A stretch of 64,000 nucleotides of DNA from Salvelinus alpinus (Eukaryota > Chordata > Actinopteri > Salmoniformes > Salmonidae). Under the pieces are notes generated by a model, which saw only the letters and a program-made list of their open reading frames with translations, was not told where the DNA came from and searched no databases. Position numbers and translations under genes: made by a program. The stretch lies in the NCBI RefSeq assembly GCF_045679555.1, contig NC_092094.1:35170430-35234429 (forward strand), in the 5' to 3' direction. This document shows positions 24,681 through 35,594 of this stretch, piece by piece. Numbering within the stretch: the stretch's first letter is position 1; every line of letters begins with the position of its first letter.

Positions 24681-25128
24681 GACAGCTAGCTGGCCGGGGC
24701 TAGCAGGCTAGCAGAAGGGCCTTAGGGGGACGTCGCAACGGAAGATGTCTGTTGTAGCCCCCTCGGATGGTTACGTCAGCAGACCAGACGTGTTGGATCG
24801 GCAGGGCTCTGTGTAGGCAGTAAAAGGGTCCAGGCCAATTGGCAAAATAGGTATTGTAGCCCAAGAAATTGGCTGATGGTGCTCTTCAGCTAACAATTCG
24901 ATATGCTCTAGACAGCTAGCGGGCCGCGGCTAGCAGGCTAGCGGATGGGCCTCCAGGGGACGTAGCGATGGAGGAGCCTGTTGGAACCTCTCGGGTGGAT
25001 TACGTCGGTAGACCAGTCGTGATGGAATCGGCGGGGCTTCGCTTCGACAGTAAAATGGGTCCAGGCCAATTGGCAAAATATGTATTGTAGCCAAGGAGTG
25101 GCTGATGGACCTCTTCAGCTAGCCAGGA
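24681..25128 (-). promoter_or_regulatory. Two tandem 230-bp monomers in the LINE 5' leader
   Basis: GACAGCTAGC recurs at 24681 and 24911, followed in both copies by GGCTAGCAGGCTAGC, a GGGGACGT block, GGGTCCAGGCCAATTGGCAAA and CTCTTCAGCTA. The period is 230 bp. Repeated leader units act as promoters in mouse L1; a like role here is inferred from position. Several CpG and palindromic GCTAGC sites are present in each unit. Confidence 0.7.
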
Positions 25129-26676
25129 GATGAGCCTAGCACAAGGTTAGTTCCAGGCTCACTGGTGCTTGCTTAGGAACAGAGACATTAACCAGGGGTA
25201 GCCATTCGGATAGCAGCTAGCCAGCTGCGATGATCCAGGTGAAAAGGTTCAGATTGTGCAGTAGGAAACCGGAGATGTGGAGAAAAAGCAGTCCGGTATG
25301 CTCTGGATTGAATCGCGCTGTGCAGACTGGCAGGAGTTGATCAGGCTAAGGTTAGCTGATGACCGTTTGCAGTTGCTAACTGAAGTATACTATACTAAAG
25401 TATAGAAAATAGCAGATCCATACCACATTGGGTGAGACGGGTTGTAGGAGTGTTTGTTGAATTTGAGGATTTTTTATTTTTTTTTAATACACGAAATACA
25501 TACTAAGGAAAAAAAAGATATATACACGGGACACGACAAGACAAAGACGTCTGAACTGCTACGCCATCTTGGAAGAGATCTGGAACTCTTCTGAGCTGAG
25601 GTTTTGATGTTGGTGTGCTGTGCCTTTCCCCCCCCACACATAGTGTTGTGTGTTCCTTCCAAACAACTCAACTGTAGTGTCATCTGTCCACAGAATATTT
25701 TGCCAGTAGCGCTGTGGAACATCTAGGTGCACTTTTGCAAACTTCAGATGTACAGCAATGTTTTTTTTGGACAGCAGTGGCTTTCTTCTGTAGTGTCCTC
25801 CCAAGAACACCATTCTAGTTTAGTGTTTTACGTATCGTAGACTCGTCAACAGAGATGTTAGCATGTTCCAGAGATTTCTGTAAGTCTTTAGCTGACACTC
25901 TAGGATTCTTCATGCGCTGTGCTCTTGCAGTCGGCTTTGCAGGACGGCCACTCCTAGGGAGAGTAGCAACAGTGCTGAACTTTCTCCATTTATAGACAAT
26001 TTAACTTACTGTGGACTGATGAATCTCAAGGCTTTTAGAGATACTTTTGTAACCCTTTCCAGCTTTATGCAAGTCAACAATTGTTAATCTTAGGAATTCT
26101 GAGATCTTTTTTGTTTGTGGCATGGTTCACATCAGGCAATGCTTCTTGTGAATAGCAAACTCAAATTTTGTGAGTTTTTTTATAGTGCAAGGCAGCTCTA
26201 ACCAACATCTCCAATCTCGTCTCATTGATTGGACTCCAGGTTAGCTGACTCCTGACTCCAATTTGGTTTTGAAGAAGTCATTAGCCTAGGGGTTCACATA
26301 CTTTTTCCAACCTACACTGTGAATGTTTAAATTATGTATTCAATATAGACAAGAAAAATACAATATATTGTGTGTTATTAGTTTAAGCACACTCTTTGTC
26401 TATTGTTGTGACCTAGATGAATATCAGATCAAATTTGATTATCAATTTATGCAGAAATCCAGGTATTTCCAAAGTGGTCACATACTTTGTCTTGCCAATG
26501 TAACGGTTTGGGAATCAGGCCAAATTAGAGAGATTTTTCACCCTTCAGAGGTGCATGGCTGACACACTCCAATCAAGGACATTTCCAGGTCCTCTTTGTT
26601 ATTACATTTATATCTCACTCAGTAATGCATTCTAATTATTTTGTCAAGCATGCCATTCTCTGCGCTGATTATAAAG

Positions 26677-26830
26677 TCCCGTGTGGCTCAGTTGGTAGAG
26701 CATGGCGCTTGCAACGCCAGGGTTGTGGGTTCATTCCCCACGGGGGGACCAGGATGAATATGTATGAACTTTCCAATTTGTAAGTCGCTTTGGATAAGAG
26801 CGTCTGCTAAATGACTTAAATGTAAATGTA
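26677..26830 (+). mobile_element. tRNA-Ala-headed SINE
   Basis: The head folds as a tRNA: D arm GCTCAGTTGGTAGAGC, anticodon stem TGGCG/CGCCA with loop CTTGCAA (anticodon TGC, Ala) and T arm GTGGG/CCCAC with loop TTCATTC. The body ends in TAAGTCGCTTTGGATAAGAG and CGTCTGCTAAATGAC, a 3' end shared by many teleost SINEs, then ATGTAAATGTAA repeats. A minus-strand copy is at 60369-60524. The attached tail shows it is a SINE, not a tRNA gene. Confidence 0.9.
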
Positions 26831-27403
26831 AAGTGCCGAGATCTAACAACATAATGGAGCAAATATTTTTCTATGGAAATGTGGAGTTTGCCGTTTGTGT
26901 GAAATTCCGTACTCATCCTCCACAGATGCGCAGACATCCTCCACTAAATCAATTAAATGTGTGTGCAGAGTTGGAGCCCCAATGAGAAATAGCAACAGAT
27001 GGCATGTTGAGATACCTGTCAACAGCCCTAGCCTGCCTGTGGGGGGCAGGCGGGAGAGGTGGGACCAGGGTTTGTCAGACCTCCCTGCTCTGTTTTGAGG
27101 AGTCAAATCAGTGGCAAATGTTGTCATCCTTGTGTAACCAAGTGCCACACCAGCAATATGGTATGCTGTGATAGGTGTTCAGAGGGTAAACCTCGGAAAA
27201 AGCAACTCACAATCTCTAGACTGTATATGATAATGCCTGTACTTAAGCATGATAATGTGCATAGCTACTTTTAACCCATAGTGAAAGACCTTTCAAAGTC
27301 CAAACTGATTTACAATTGGATGGGTAGAGACAACATAAAAATGCATACCCATACATTTTAACTGCTTGAGTTTACACTGAAGTAATGTGATAGATGCCTG
27401 ATA
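26831..27403. other. Unassigned non-coding sequence
   Basis: No gene or repeat was recognised. Short open frames on both strands lack motifs. Confidence 0.5.
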
Positions 27404-28914
27404 TTAAAGGAGAAGTTTACCCAAAATCCAGAAACTCTCAAGTGATTCCATAGATTGAAACTAGTTCAGTGGAGTTTGCCCTCTCCCCCTCTCTCTCCAT
27501 GGATTGCAGAACTGAGACAGCTGCAAAAACGGGTCATGTGACTCGTGACGTTGCTGGGTGCAGGCCTCGCTCTGCGCCGTTGTCAGTGAATGCAAGATTC
27601 ACAAAGCCGCGAACTGTGGACAAAGTCGTTGTTTTATTGAAAGCATACGGCCGACTTAGCTATTTTTTGTCAAAAGTACTATCGATTTTGAGTCAGGAAA
27701 TGTGTACCTTTCCACCTAAAACATTTGCGATTATTTTATGTAGCCGACTGCCAAAGCAGTGGAGATGGGGAATAGAATATCCCAAAAACATTGTGATAAA
27801 TAGATATAGGCTATATAGTGGTATGGGCTAATGTCAAAACATCAACCCACTAACAGTCCCGCTCATAGAGGTTTATGATAATCGATCATTCAATAAAGTA
27901 AAGTTTGACTACTTCCTCGTTGGATAACTGTCCATTTGGCACAGCTGGAACAGTGTTGTGTCTCCTATTACTTTTTGGAATAGGGAAACTGTTTCCAGGA
28001 CAGAGTTTTGTGGGCAGCAAAATCCATGTGGTCTCAAAAGCAAACTAACTGCTCCTCATTACCAAGTTCCTCCAGGTCTAAGAATTGTAGTCACATATTC
28101 GAATTCTCTGCAGCACAAACATTCTTCAATTGTTGTCATTGGAGCGCAATTGCCTCAAATGCACACACCACCAGTCTGTGTTGATCCTGGGGATGGGTTG
28201 GGGCTCCGGTCCAGCTGCTGCTGCAGCCTCGGTTTCTAAAACGGTTGCTGCCATCTGAAGTTCAATTTGTCTAAATTCTTCATCAGAATGGACTACTATG
28301 CCTCAAATAAATAAAGTTCGACAACATCAACGCCCCTCCAGTAGACTACCCTTAGACTACCCACTCCTCACTGGTGACTCTTTCGTCGTAAGACATGTTT
28401 TTGGTTGTTTTTTTGTAAGAGAACTATAGTACAATTGTACTGTAATTTCAATTTGTGACAAAACAAGCAATAGTGTAGAGAATCATTGTACAATCTAAAC
28501 CTCTGAAATTTATTTTCAATAACCAAAAATATTGTATTTTCCGCTGTTTGAAGCTAGTGTACAAAACCTAAGACGCAAAAACGAAACGTAAGAAGGGAAG
28601 CATAGAACTAGCGCATATGGAACAGATATACTGCTTCTTAGACTTGCTTTCAATGAGAATGACAGATCTATAACTCACATTTCTATGTGAATTTGGTCAG
28701 GTCACCCCAAAAAGTTTCATATTGCAGCTTTCAGTATCCTCACTACTTTTACCCCCCAAAAAACGTGTGGAATCAAGCACCATATAAGGGCAAATCTGAA
28801 CATTTCTAAGTAGCAGGGTTTCCAAATGAGGGAACTCATGCGTTGTTACCCATCTTCGCTGCTGTGGCAGTCGGCTGCATAAATTAAGGATATAAAACAT
28901 TTGCAAATATTTTA

Positions 28915-30383
28915 TACTGAACAAAAAAATAAACTCAACATGTCAAGTATTGATTGGTCCTATGTTTCATGAGCTGAAATAAAAGATCCCAGAAATGTTC
29001 CATACACACAAAATCTTATTCTCTCTAATTTTGTGCACAAATTTGTTTACATCCCTGTTAGTGAGCACTTCTCCTTTGCCAAGATAATCCATCCACCTGA
29101 CAGGTGTAGAATATCAAGAAGCATATTAAACAGCATGATCATTACACAGGTGCCCCTTGTGCTGAGGACAATAAAAGGCCACTCTAACATGTGCAGTTTT
29201 GTCACACAACACAATGCCACAGATGTCTCAAGTTTTGAGGGAGCATGCAATCTGTTATGCTGACTGCAGGAATGTCCACCAGAGCTGTTACCAGATAATT
29301 GAATGTCCATTTCTCTACCATAAGCTGCCTCCAACATCGTTTTAGAGAATTTGGCAGTACGTCCAACCTGTCTCACAGCCGCAGACCACGTGTAACCACG
29401 CCAGCCCAGGACCTCCACATCCAGCTTCCTCACCTGCGGGATCTTTTGAGACCAGCCACCCGGACCGCTGATGAAACTGTGGGTTTGCACAGGTTAAGAA
29501 TTTCTGCACAAACTGTCAGAAACCCTCTCAGGGAAGCTCATCAAGTGCTCGTTGTCCTCACCAGGGTCTTGACCTGACTGCAGTTCGGCGTTGTAACTGA
29601 CTTCAGTGGGCAAATGCTCACCTTCGATGGCGACTGGCATGCTGGAGAAGTGTGCTATATACAGATGAATCCCAGTTTCAACTGTACCGGGCAGACAGTA
29701 TATATGGCATCGTGTGAGCGAGTGGTTTGCTGATGTCAACGCTGTGAACAGAGTGCCTCATGGTGGTGGCAGGGATATGCGATGGGCAGGCATAAGCTAC
29801 GGACAATGAACACAATTGTATTTTAATCGATGGGAATTTGAATGTACAGAGATATCTTGATGAGATCCTTAGGCCCATTGAAACGCCATTCATCTGCCTC
29901 CATCATCTCATGTTTCATCATGATAATGCACAGCCCCATGTCGCTAAGATCTGTGCACAATTCCTGGAAGCTGAAAATGTCAAATTTCTACCATGGCCTG
30001 CATACTCACCAGACATGTCATTCATTGAGTATGCTCTGGATCGACGTGTACGATAGTGTGTTCTAGTTCCCGCCAATATCCAAAAACTTTGCACAGTCAT
30101 TGAAAAGGAGTGGGAGGAATTTCCACAGGCCACAATCAACAGTCTGATTAACTCTATGCGAAGGAGATGTGTCACTTTGCATGAGGTGGTCACACCAGAT
30201 ACTGACTGGTTTTCTGATCCATGCCCTTACCTTTTTTTAAAAGGTATCTGTATTCCTAGTCATGTGAAATCCATAGATTAGGGCCTAAATTCATTCATTT
30301 CAATTGACTGATTTCCTTATATAAACTGTAACTCAGAACAATCTTTGAAATAGATGCATGTTGATTTATATTTTTGTTCAGTG
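28915..30383 (+). mobile_element. Tc1-like transposon, 1.47 kb
   Basis: The ends TACTGAACAAAAA and TTTTTGTTCAGTG are inverted copies with TA at 28913-28914 and 30384-30385. A second, 5'-truncated copy of the same family is at 58729-59717. It is inserted in the right arm of the TTAA element. Confidence 0.93.
29223..30230 (+). pseudogene. Tc1-like DD34E transposase, broken
   Basis: It starts at an ATG at 29223 (MSQVLREHAICYADC). The first catalytic Asp is in LYTDESQFQL near 29664, the second in FHHDNAQPHV at about 29922 and the Glu in SPDMSFIEYAL at about 30027, exactly 34 residues after the second Asp. The end is near DTDWFSDP at about 30225. Several stops and frameshifts lie between the blocks; a short deletion after the Glu removes part of the usual VWDALD motif. 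All three catalytic residues can still be read. Confidence 0.9.
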
Positions 30384-30686
30384 TAGGTGGAAAAGCACAT
30401 GACTCAAAACCGATAGAAACATTTTGCTAATTTGGCCGTACGCTTTCAATAAAACAATGAATTTGTCCACAGTTTGCAGATTTGTGAATCATGCATTCAA
30501 TGACAACGGAGCAGTGAGGCCTGCATCCAGCAACGTCACGAGTCACGTCACGCGACACGTTTTTGCATCTGTCTCAGTTCTGCACTCCAGAAAGAGATAG
30601 GGGGAGAGGGCAAACAACAGTGAACTAGTTTCAATATAATGAAATGACTTGGGAGTTTCTGGATTTTGGGCAAAATTCCCCTTTAA

Positions 30687-33224
30687 AGTTCTTCATGACC
30701 AATACATGTGAAATCCCACAGTATTTATCATGTATCAGGCCAAACAAAGACAGCTGCTAAGCAGGTCGGTCTCTGTGGACATTAATCACTCTCTAAAATT
30801 AGCAGTGTCTGGTATGTAGGAGGACTCCTGTCAGTGTCACACATGGTATGGCATTTCAAAGTTTAGTCAGGACTATGGAGTGGAGCCTAGCAGGTCCAAA
30901 CCAAGGCCAATGATGACAAACAATGTCACACAGACCATAACACCTGAAATAATCAATCGGGGATTGACAAAGCATTCAGCTTCAATTTACCATAGAAGGG
31001 CTATGCTTTCTCTGTGAACCTGTATTGCTCAATGAAAATATTGGCCAAATATGCCAAAGATGTTCTGTATGGGGCTGACTCAACTGGCTGGGTGAGCTTG
31101 GCTTGATGTGAAAATCTTATGACACGCCAATGCAACCACAATTCTAATCGACATGTGTTTGTATAATGCATTGAACTATTGCACATCAACTGCCATACTC
31201 ACAATCCCATGAAGAGACACAGCTAGGACTGACAGTTTTACACATTTAGTATTCCATTCCATCCCTATGACAACATCAGAGTAGATTTACAACCTGTTCA
31301 CTTGGTTCGCATCAATCTCCTGAGATGATGGAAGAAACAAAGGTAGGACAGGAGAGAGGCAGTGGAGGTGTGGAGGCGCAGGCCTCAGGTGTGAACAGGT
31401 GGGTCGGTTCATTGCCATGCAGGAATTGTGCACAGATCCAGGTGCACAGCTGCAGGGAGGGGTATAACAGACACGTATGCTGAGCTTCTCAGGCCATACT
31501 GCCCATGTTGAAACAGTTTGTCCCAGGGGAGGTGAGGAGAGTGTGGGTGGGTGCTTCTACCTTCTACATGCTTAATGGTGGGTGGTGGTAGCTGCAAGAG
31601 GGAGAAAAGCATAAGGGTGAGAGAGCGATAGCTTGAAACTATTATTATGTGCGTGTGTGTATGTGTGTGTTTGTTTACTTGTGTGAATGTTTGTGTGCAA
31701 TAGGTATAGCTGAGTAAAAGAGCATTAGAGGGAGAATGAGCAGCAGAAGCTAGTTTGACTAGTTACTGAATGTATAGTTTCCGGGCAACTATTGTCACAA
31801 TCGATCTGTGATTTAACAAAGTCAGTAATTTGCAAACCTGCCATTACACATCCTGTTGAGATTCCAATAAGACCATGCTCTTATTGGACTTCTCTAAGCC
31901 ACCGGCTGCATCAATCACAGCCATGGGACAGATTAGGTTCTAGATGAATGCCGTCCCTCCTGGCTGGATACATGAGCACCAAGTCCTCAACATCAAAGGT
32001 CAGAGGAGCTACAAAGTGAAGGGGATCACTGAGGCATTGCACTCTTGGTAATTTTGAGGAGAGGCAGTGGAGAAATGGGTCAGTGACCAGTGTGGATGGA
32101 TTGGCTCAAGTCAAGATTCCTGTGACATAGATGGGAGCCCACAAGCCTGGATTGTAAAAATATATATCTGTAGATAATGATGCAGTGACAGAACACACCC
32201 TAGAGAGCTCATATACCACTATTTTCTGACACAGTATCATCCCAGCAGCTCCATCCACCGCCAGACAATGAGCCAGACAGACAGGCTGACCTTTGGTGTC
32301 CTTGAAACAGTTGATGCTGTGTAATGTATTCTGCAGTTGATTCCATTTTAAAAAATCATTCTCAATCCACTGAGTCTTTGTGTCTCAAACCCTGCTGGAT
32401 ATTATTCCTGTTATTATGTTTCACTAGTCCAATCACTATAGGTCCTGTGGAGAAACAATGCTGAGAGACTCGGGCTAAGACGGGAATGCCAATTCCCTCT
32501 GAGCACACCATCCTCGGGTTCAGAGGAAGATTAGTTGGATGTCAAATCTCACAGCTCAAGTGCTCAAACTTGAAAGTGCATTTGAAATGCAGATCTTCCT
32601 AGAGATATGGCGAGTAATATGAATGGTTTAGATGGGTGCTATAATGACACATTTATGGGCCTTCTTCAGAATCCTCTTTAAGGAGACCATGACAACATTC
32701 ATAATTACAACATTTTCATAACAGGGACCAAAAAAGGAAAATGCTAAAGAAATTTAAATGAGATATCAGCCTACCAACACGGTTACACAGAACCCACTGT
32801 GAGAATGGTGTAAAATGACCAGTGACAAATGACAGGATGCCAGAGTGTCAATCAGAATCCATTAGTAGCACAGTACTAATTACTAGTGACTCTGGGGTTG
32901 ATTAAAAGAAATCACAAAACAGCACCAGACACTATTATGCTAATGATATCTCATTTGGGGGCCTAAAAGGATTTGGACAGCGCTACCAGTCTGGCTCAGG
33001 AAAATGGGAAGCATGTCATTAGAGCAGGAACGGAATATCAATTCTTGAGATGATGGCAGCATTTTAATCTTGTTCGGGGAGTATACTGATGGGCTCATTC
33101 CCTTACAGATGATCATATGCAGGAATATGAGCAGGTAAAAGTCATTTACAGTCACATTGTCCTCTATAATGAACCATATCACATAGCAGTGATGATATAG
33201 TGAAGAAGATCGCAGGATACTGTA
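30687..33224. other. Unassigned non-coding sequence
   Basis: About 2.5 kb without a recognised gene or repeat. There is an irregular GT-rich patch near 31645-31690. Open frames are all below 82 codons and unlike any family I know. This is the longest stretch in the window free of visible insertions. Confidence 0.55.
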
Positions 33225-33671
33225 TATTTTTTATATTTTTTATTTCACCTTTATTTAACCAGGTAGGCCAGTTGAGAACCTGTTCTCATTTACAACTGTG
33301 ACCTGGCCAAGATAAAGCAAAGCAGTGCGACAAAAACAACACAGAGTTACACATGGGATAAACAAACGTACAGTCAATAACACAATAGATCTGCACACAC
33401 TATGTACAGTGTGTGCAGATGTAGTAAAATCAGGGAGGTAAAGCAATAAATAGGCCATAGTGGCGAATAATTACAATTTAGCATTAACACTGGAGTGATA
33501 GATGTGCAGATGATGATGTGCAAGTAGAATTACCGGGGTGCAAAAGAGAAAAAAAAATTATAATATGGGGATGAGGTAGTTTGGTGGGCTATTAACAGAT
33601 GGGCTGTGCACAGGTGCAGTGAACGGTAAGCTGCTCTGACAGCTGATGCTTAAAGTTAGTGAGGGAGATGT
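33225..33671 (-). mobile_element. 5'-truncated LINE fragment (same family as 20491-25596)
   Basis: It begins TTTATTTCACCTTTATTTAACC and contains AGGCCAGTTGAGAAC and AAAGCAAAGCAGTGCGAC, as in the LINE 3' end. It ends at ...GTGAGGGAGATGT, where the hAT element starts. It covers the 3' untranslated region and the last codons only. Confidence 0.9.
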
Positions 33672-35586
33672 CAGGCCTGGGCAATTATCTTCCATAGAGG
33701 GTCACATTAGAATATATTTTCGCGGGCCAGAATCCTATTGCAGGATTATACAAATTGTGTATGACTGTGTTAACAGATATATCTACTGTAAATCACATCC
33801 ATTTTACTTTTTTAACATGCACAGAAATAAACCACATCCATGTTCTCCTTTTGGTAGGTATTTTCATTATTAAACATGCAATAAACTACACGGAGGGAAA
33901 AGTACACTGTGCATTCACCACCACAAACAGAAAGAACTCTTGTTAATGGATATGCACAAAAACAAGAAAGAGAGAGCTCAACATTACATTTAAACTACTC
34001 AATCAGCGTGAGGAGTGAAGTCTCTGATAGGCATTGACTAGAGCAGTGAAGTCTTGTATAGTTTCTGACGTTGCTATGCGCAGGATTGCTGAGAGGTGAG
34101 TCAGTAAGAGATGATCTGTACCTTGACTTGTTATATTTCATCACCGGAAATGTCTGTTCACATACATAGGTTGACCCAAACAGTACAAACATCTTCTGAG
34201 CATGACTCCTAATCTTTGGAAAGTTTTGTTCATCGAGAGATGCATAGAACCTCGTCAGTGACATTGTTTTGAATAGTTCTCCAATCACTGCATCAGACTG
34301 ACAATCGATAAGCTCAGTGGGAGCGTTATCAACATTGAAGGTGAAAGGAGAGGAAACCAACAGAATGTCATTTTCCAACACGTTGAAATCCTCAAAACAA
34401 CGAGAAAACTCACTGTTCAAAGCACGCAGAAGCGATGTATACTTCTCCCGCTGGTCATCTGATAGGTAACAGACTAGTAGTGTCGGAAGGTGGGTGAGAT
34501 TGTTGGCTTCTACTTGGCAGGTCAGGAGGAGTTATTTTCCCTTGAAGGCTTTGACAAGGCTGTATATTTGATGTGTAAAAAGGCCCTTCCCTTGTAGTTT
34601 GGAATTCAGTTCATTCATGAGGGCCATGATGTCCACAGTGAAGGCAAAATCAACCCACCATTCTTTATCTTGCAGTTGAGGGAAATCCACATATTTTCCT
34701 TTCATTTGCAAAATTTCAGCAATCTCTGACTTCAGTTCCCACACCCTTTTAAGCCACTTTTAAGCCACAACCTTTTAAACTCAGCCATCTCACGTTTGTG
34801 TGGTAAGGGAGATCTGCATGACCCAACTCTGTCTCTTCCAGCAGTGAGACAAACTGCCTGTGGTTTAAATATTTTGCTCTTATGAAGTTTACCACTTTAG
34901 TGACTGTATCAACAACATGGCTCATTTTCAGTACACATTTACAGAGCACCTCCTGATGATTAATGCAATGCAGGAAAACAATTTTCTGATCTGGGTTCAG
35001 CTCAGCTACTTGATCTTGTATCCTTTTCAAAAGGCCAAAGTTTTTTCCTGTCAAGTTTGGGCACCCATCAGTGGTCACACTGGATATCTTTCCAAAACTC
35101 AGTTCCAGCTTTGCCATACATTTATTAACCTCCTCCTGTGGTTGTGCCTTCATTGACTGTACTGAAGCAAGCTCCTCTGTAATTTCAGTCTGAGGTTATA
35201 TATCAACAACTGTGCTGTGTCACGTGCGTCACTGCTCTCATCCAGGGACAAGGAGAAATAGGTTAACTTGTCTTTCAACTGTGGTTCTATATTCTCTGCG
35301 ATGTCCTCAACATGCCGTGTCACTGTTCGTCGTGACCTGTGTGCCAGTCACTGTCCTCGTGCAGTTGTTATTTATACGTGCCTTCAAAATAAATGTCCCA
35401 CAAGCGGTGGGAGTTAAATAATTACATAATGGCGAGAGTTCATTGGGCTTTTAATTTGAATAACAAATATGTTTTTAAAAACTGTATTACCACAACTTCT
35501 TTGTGATCTGAGCATGATTCTGCGGGCGGTATTGAATCAGGTCGCGGGCCGCATATGGCCCCAGGGCCAGCCTTTGCCCAGGCCTG
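33672..35586 (-). mobile_element. hAT element with transposase remnant
   Basis: The ends CAGGCCTGGGCAA and TTTGCCCAGGCCTG are inverted copies. Flanking GGAGATGT (33664-33671) and GTATATGT (35587-35594) match at 6 of 8 positions, a degenerate 8-bp target duplication. The left flank is LINE sequence and the right is not, so the hAT sits at or very near the 5' end of the truncated LINE. At 1.9 kb the element lacks the 5' half of its gene. Confidence 0.85.
33995..35330 (-). pseudogene. hAT transposase, 5' half deleted
   Basis: The readable part starts near 35330 with RHVEDIAENIEPQLKDKL, then SLDESSDARDTAQLL (the first catalytic Asp near 35241), TDGCPNLTGKNFG (second acidic site, near 35075), LHCINHQEVLCK, NFIRAKYLNHRQF and HTNVRWLSLKG (to about 34770), MWELKSEIAEIL (34744), and the C-terminal dimerisation block FVLFGSTYVCEQTFPVMKY (near 34200-34145). 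The motifs resemble the hAT proteins that gave rise to GTF2IRD2 and ZBED genes. The N-terminal BED zinc finger is missing and frames are broken near 34745, 34530 and 35155. Confidence 0.88.
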
Positions 35587-35594
35587 GTATATGT

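Larger units (their letters stand above)
20491..25596 (-). mobile_element. Near full-length APE-type LINE (about 4.6 kb without its SINE)
   Basis: On the minus strand it starts near 25596 with a leader containing AAGATGGCGTAGCAG, then two 230-bp monomers (25128-24681), a hydrophobic N-terminal region, a 2A-like motif, an apurinic-type endonuclease, a linker, a reverse transcriptase with YADD, a C-terminal region, and a 3' end GTTAAATAAAGGTGAAATAA followed by (TAAAA/TAAAT)-type repeats. 5'-truncated copies lie at 33225-33671 and 46604-47672. Within LINE classification it belongs to the jockey/CR1/L2 group; I cannot fix the clade by eye. Confidence 0.9.
20010..26123 (-). pseudogene. Tc1 transposase, interrupted by the LINE
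   Basis: The 5' part runs from an ATG at 26123 down to about 25597: MPQTKKISEFLRL, helix-turn-helix with [16 protein letters not shown], linker with [14 protein letters not shown], and the first catalytic Asp in LWTDDTTVELFG near 25685. The 3' part resumes at 20490: the second Asp in MQQDNNPKH near 20300, and the Glu in an LNPTEMLW block near 20200. Besides the insertion there are stops in the helix-turn-helix (after STVS) and after RKTLN, plus frameshifts in the 3' part. The coordinates span the LINE, which is not part of the gene. Confidence 0.9.
19818..26500 (-). mobile_element. Tc1-like transposon split by a LINE
   Basis: The ends CATTGGCAAGACAAAGTATG and CATACTTTGTCTTGCCAATG are perfect complements and are flanked by TA at 19816-19817 and 26501-26502. 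Inverted-repeat similarity continues inward (CCAAAGTGTTC.../...CCAAAGTGGTC, then GACCTAGATGAA and its complement). The 5.1 kb LINE at 20491-25596 is inserted inside the transposase gene. Without it the Tc1 is about 1.58 kb, the normal size. Confidence 0.95.
27408..30682. mobile_element. TTAA-flanked element with long inverted repeats, split by a Tc1
   Basis: The ends AGGAGAAGTTTACCCAAAAT and ATTTTGGGCAAAATTCCCCT are inverted copies and are flanked by TTAA at 27404-27407 and 30683-30686. The left arm runs to about 27770. The right arm is in two pieces, 30386-30682 and about 28840-28912, because the Tc1 at 28915-30383 landed inside it. Without the Tc1 the element is about 1.8 kb with arms near 370 bp. 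The interior (about 27780-28830) shows no transposase. TTAA targets are used by piggyBac and Kolobok elements; I cannot tell which class moved this. Confidence 0.85.

Noticed and set aside
26677..26750. A functional tRNA-Ala gene
   Set aside because: Followed directly by a SINE body and tail, with a dispersed second copy at 60369-60524 and extra bases in the acceptor stem.
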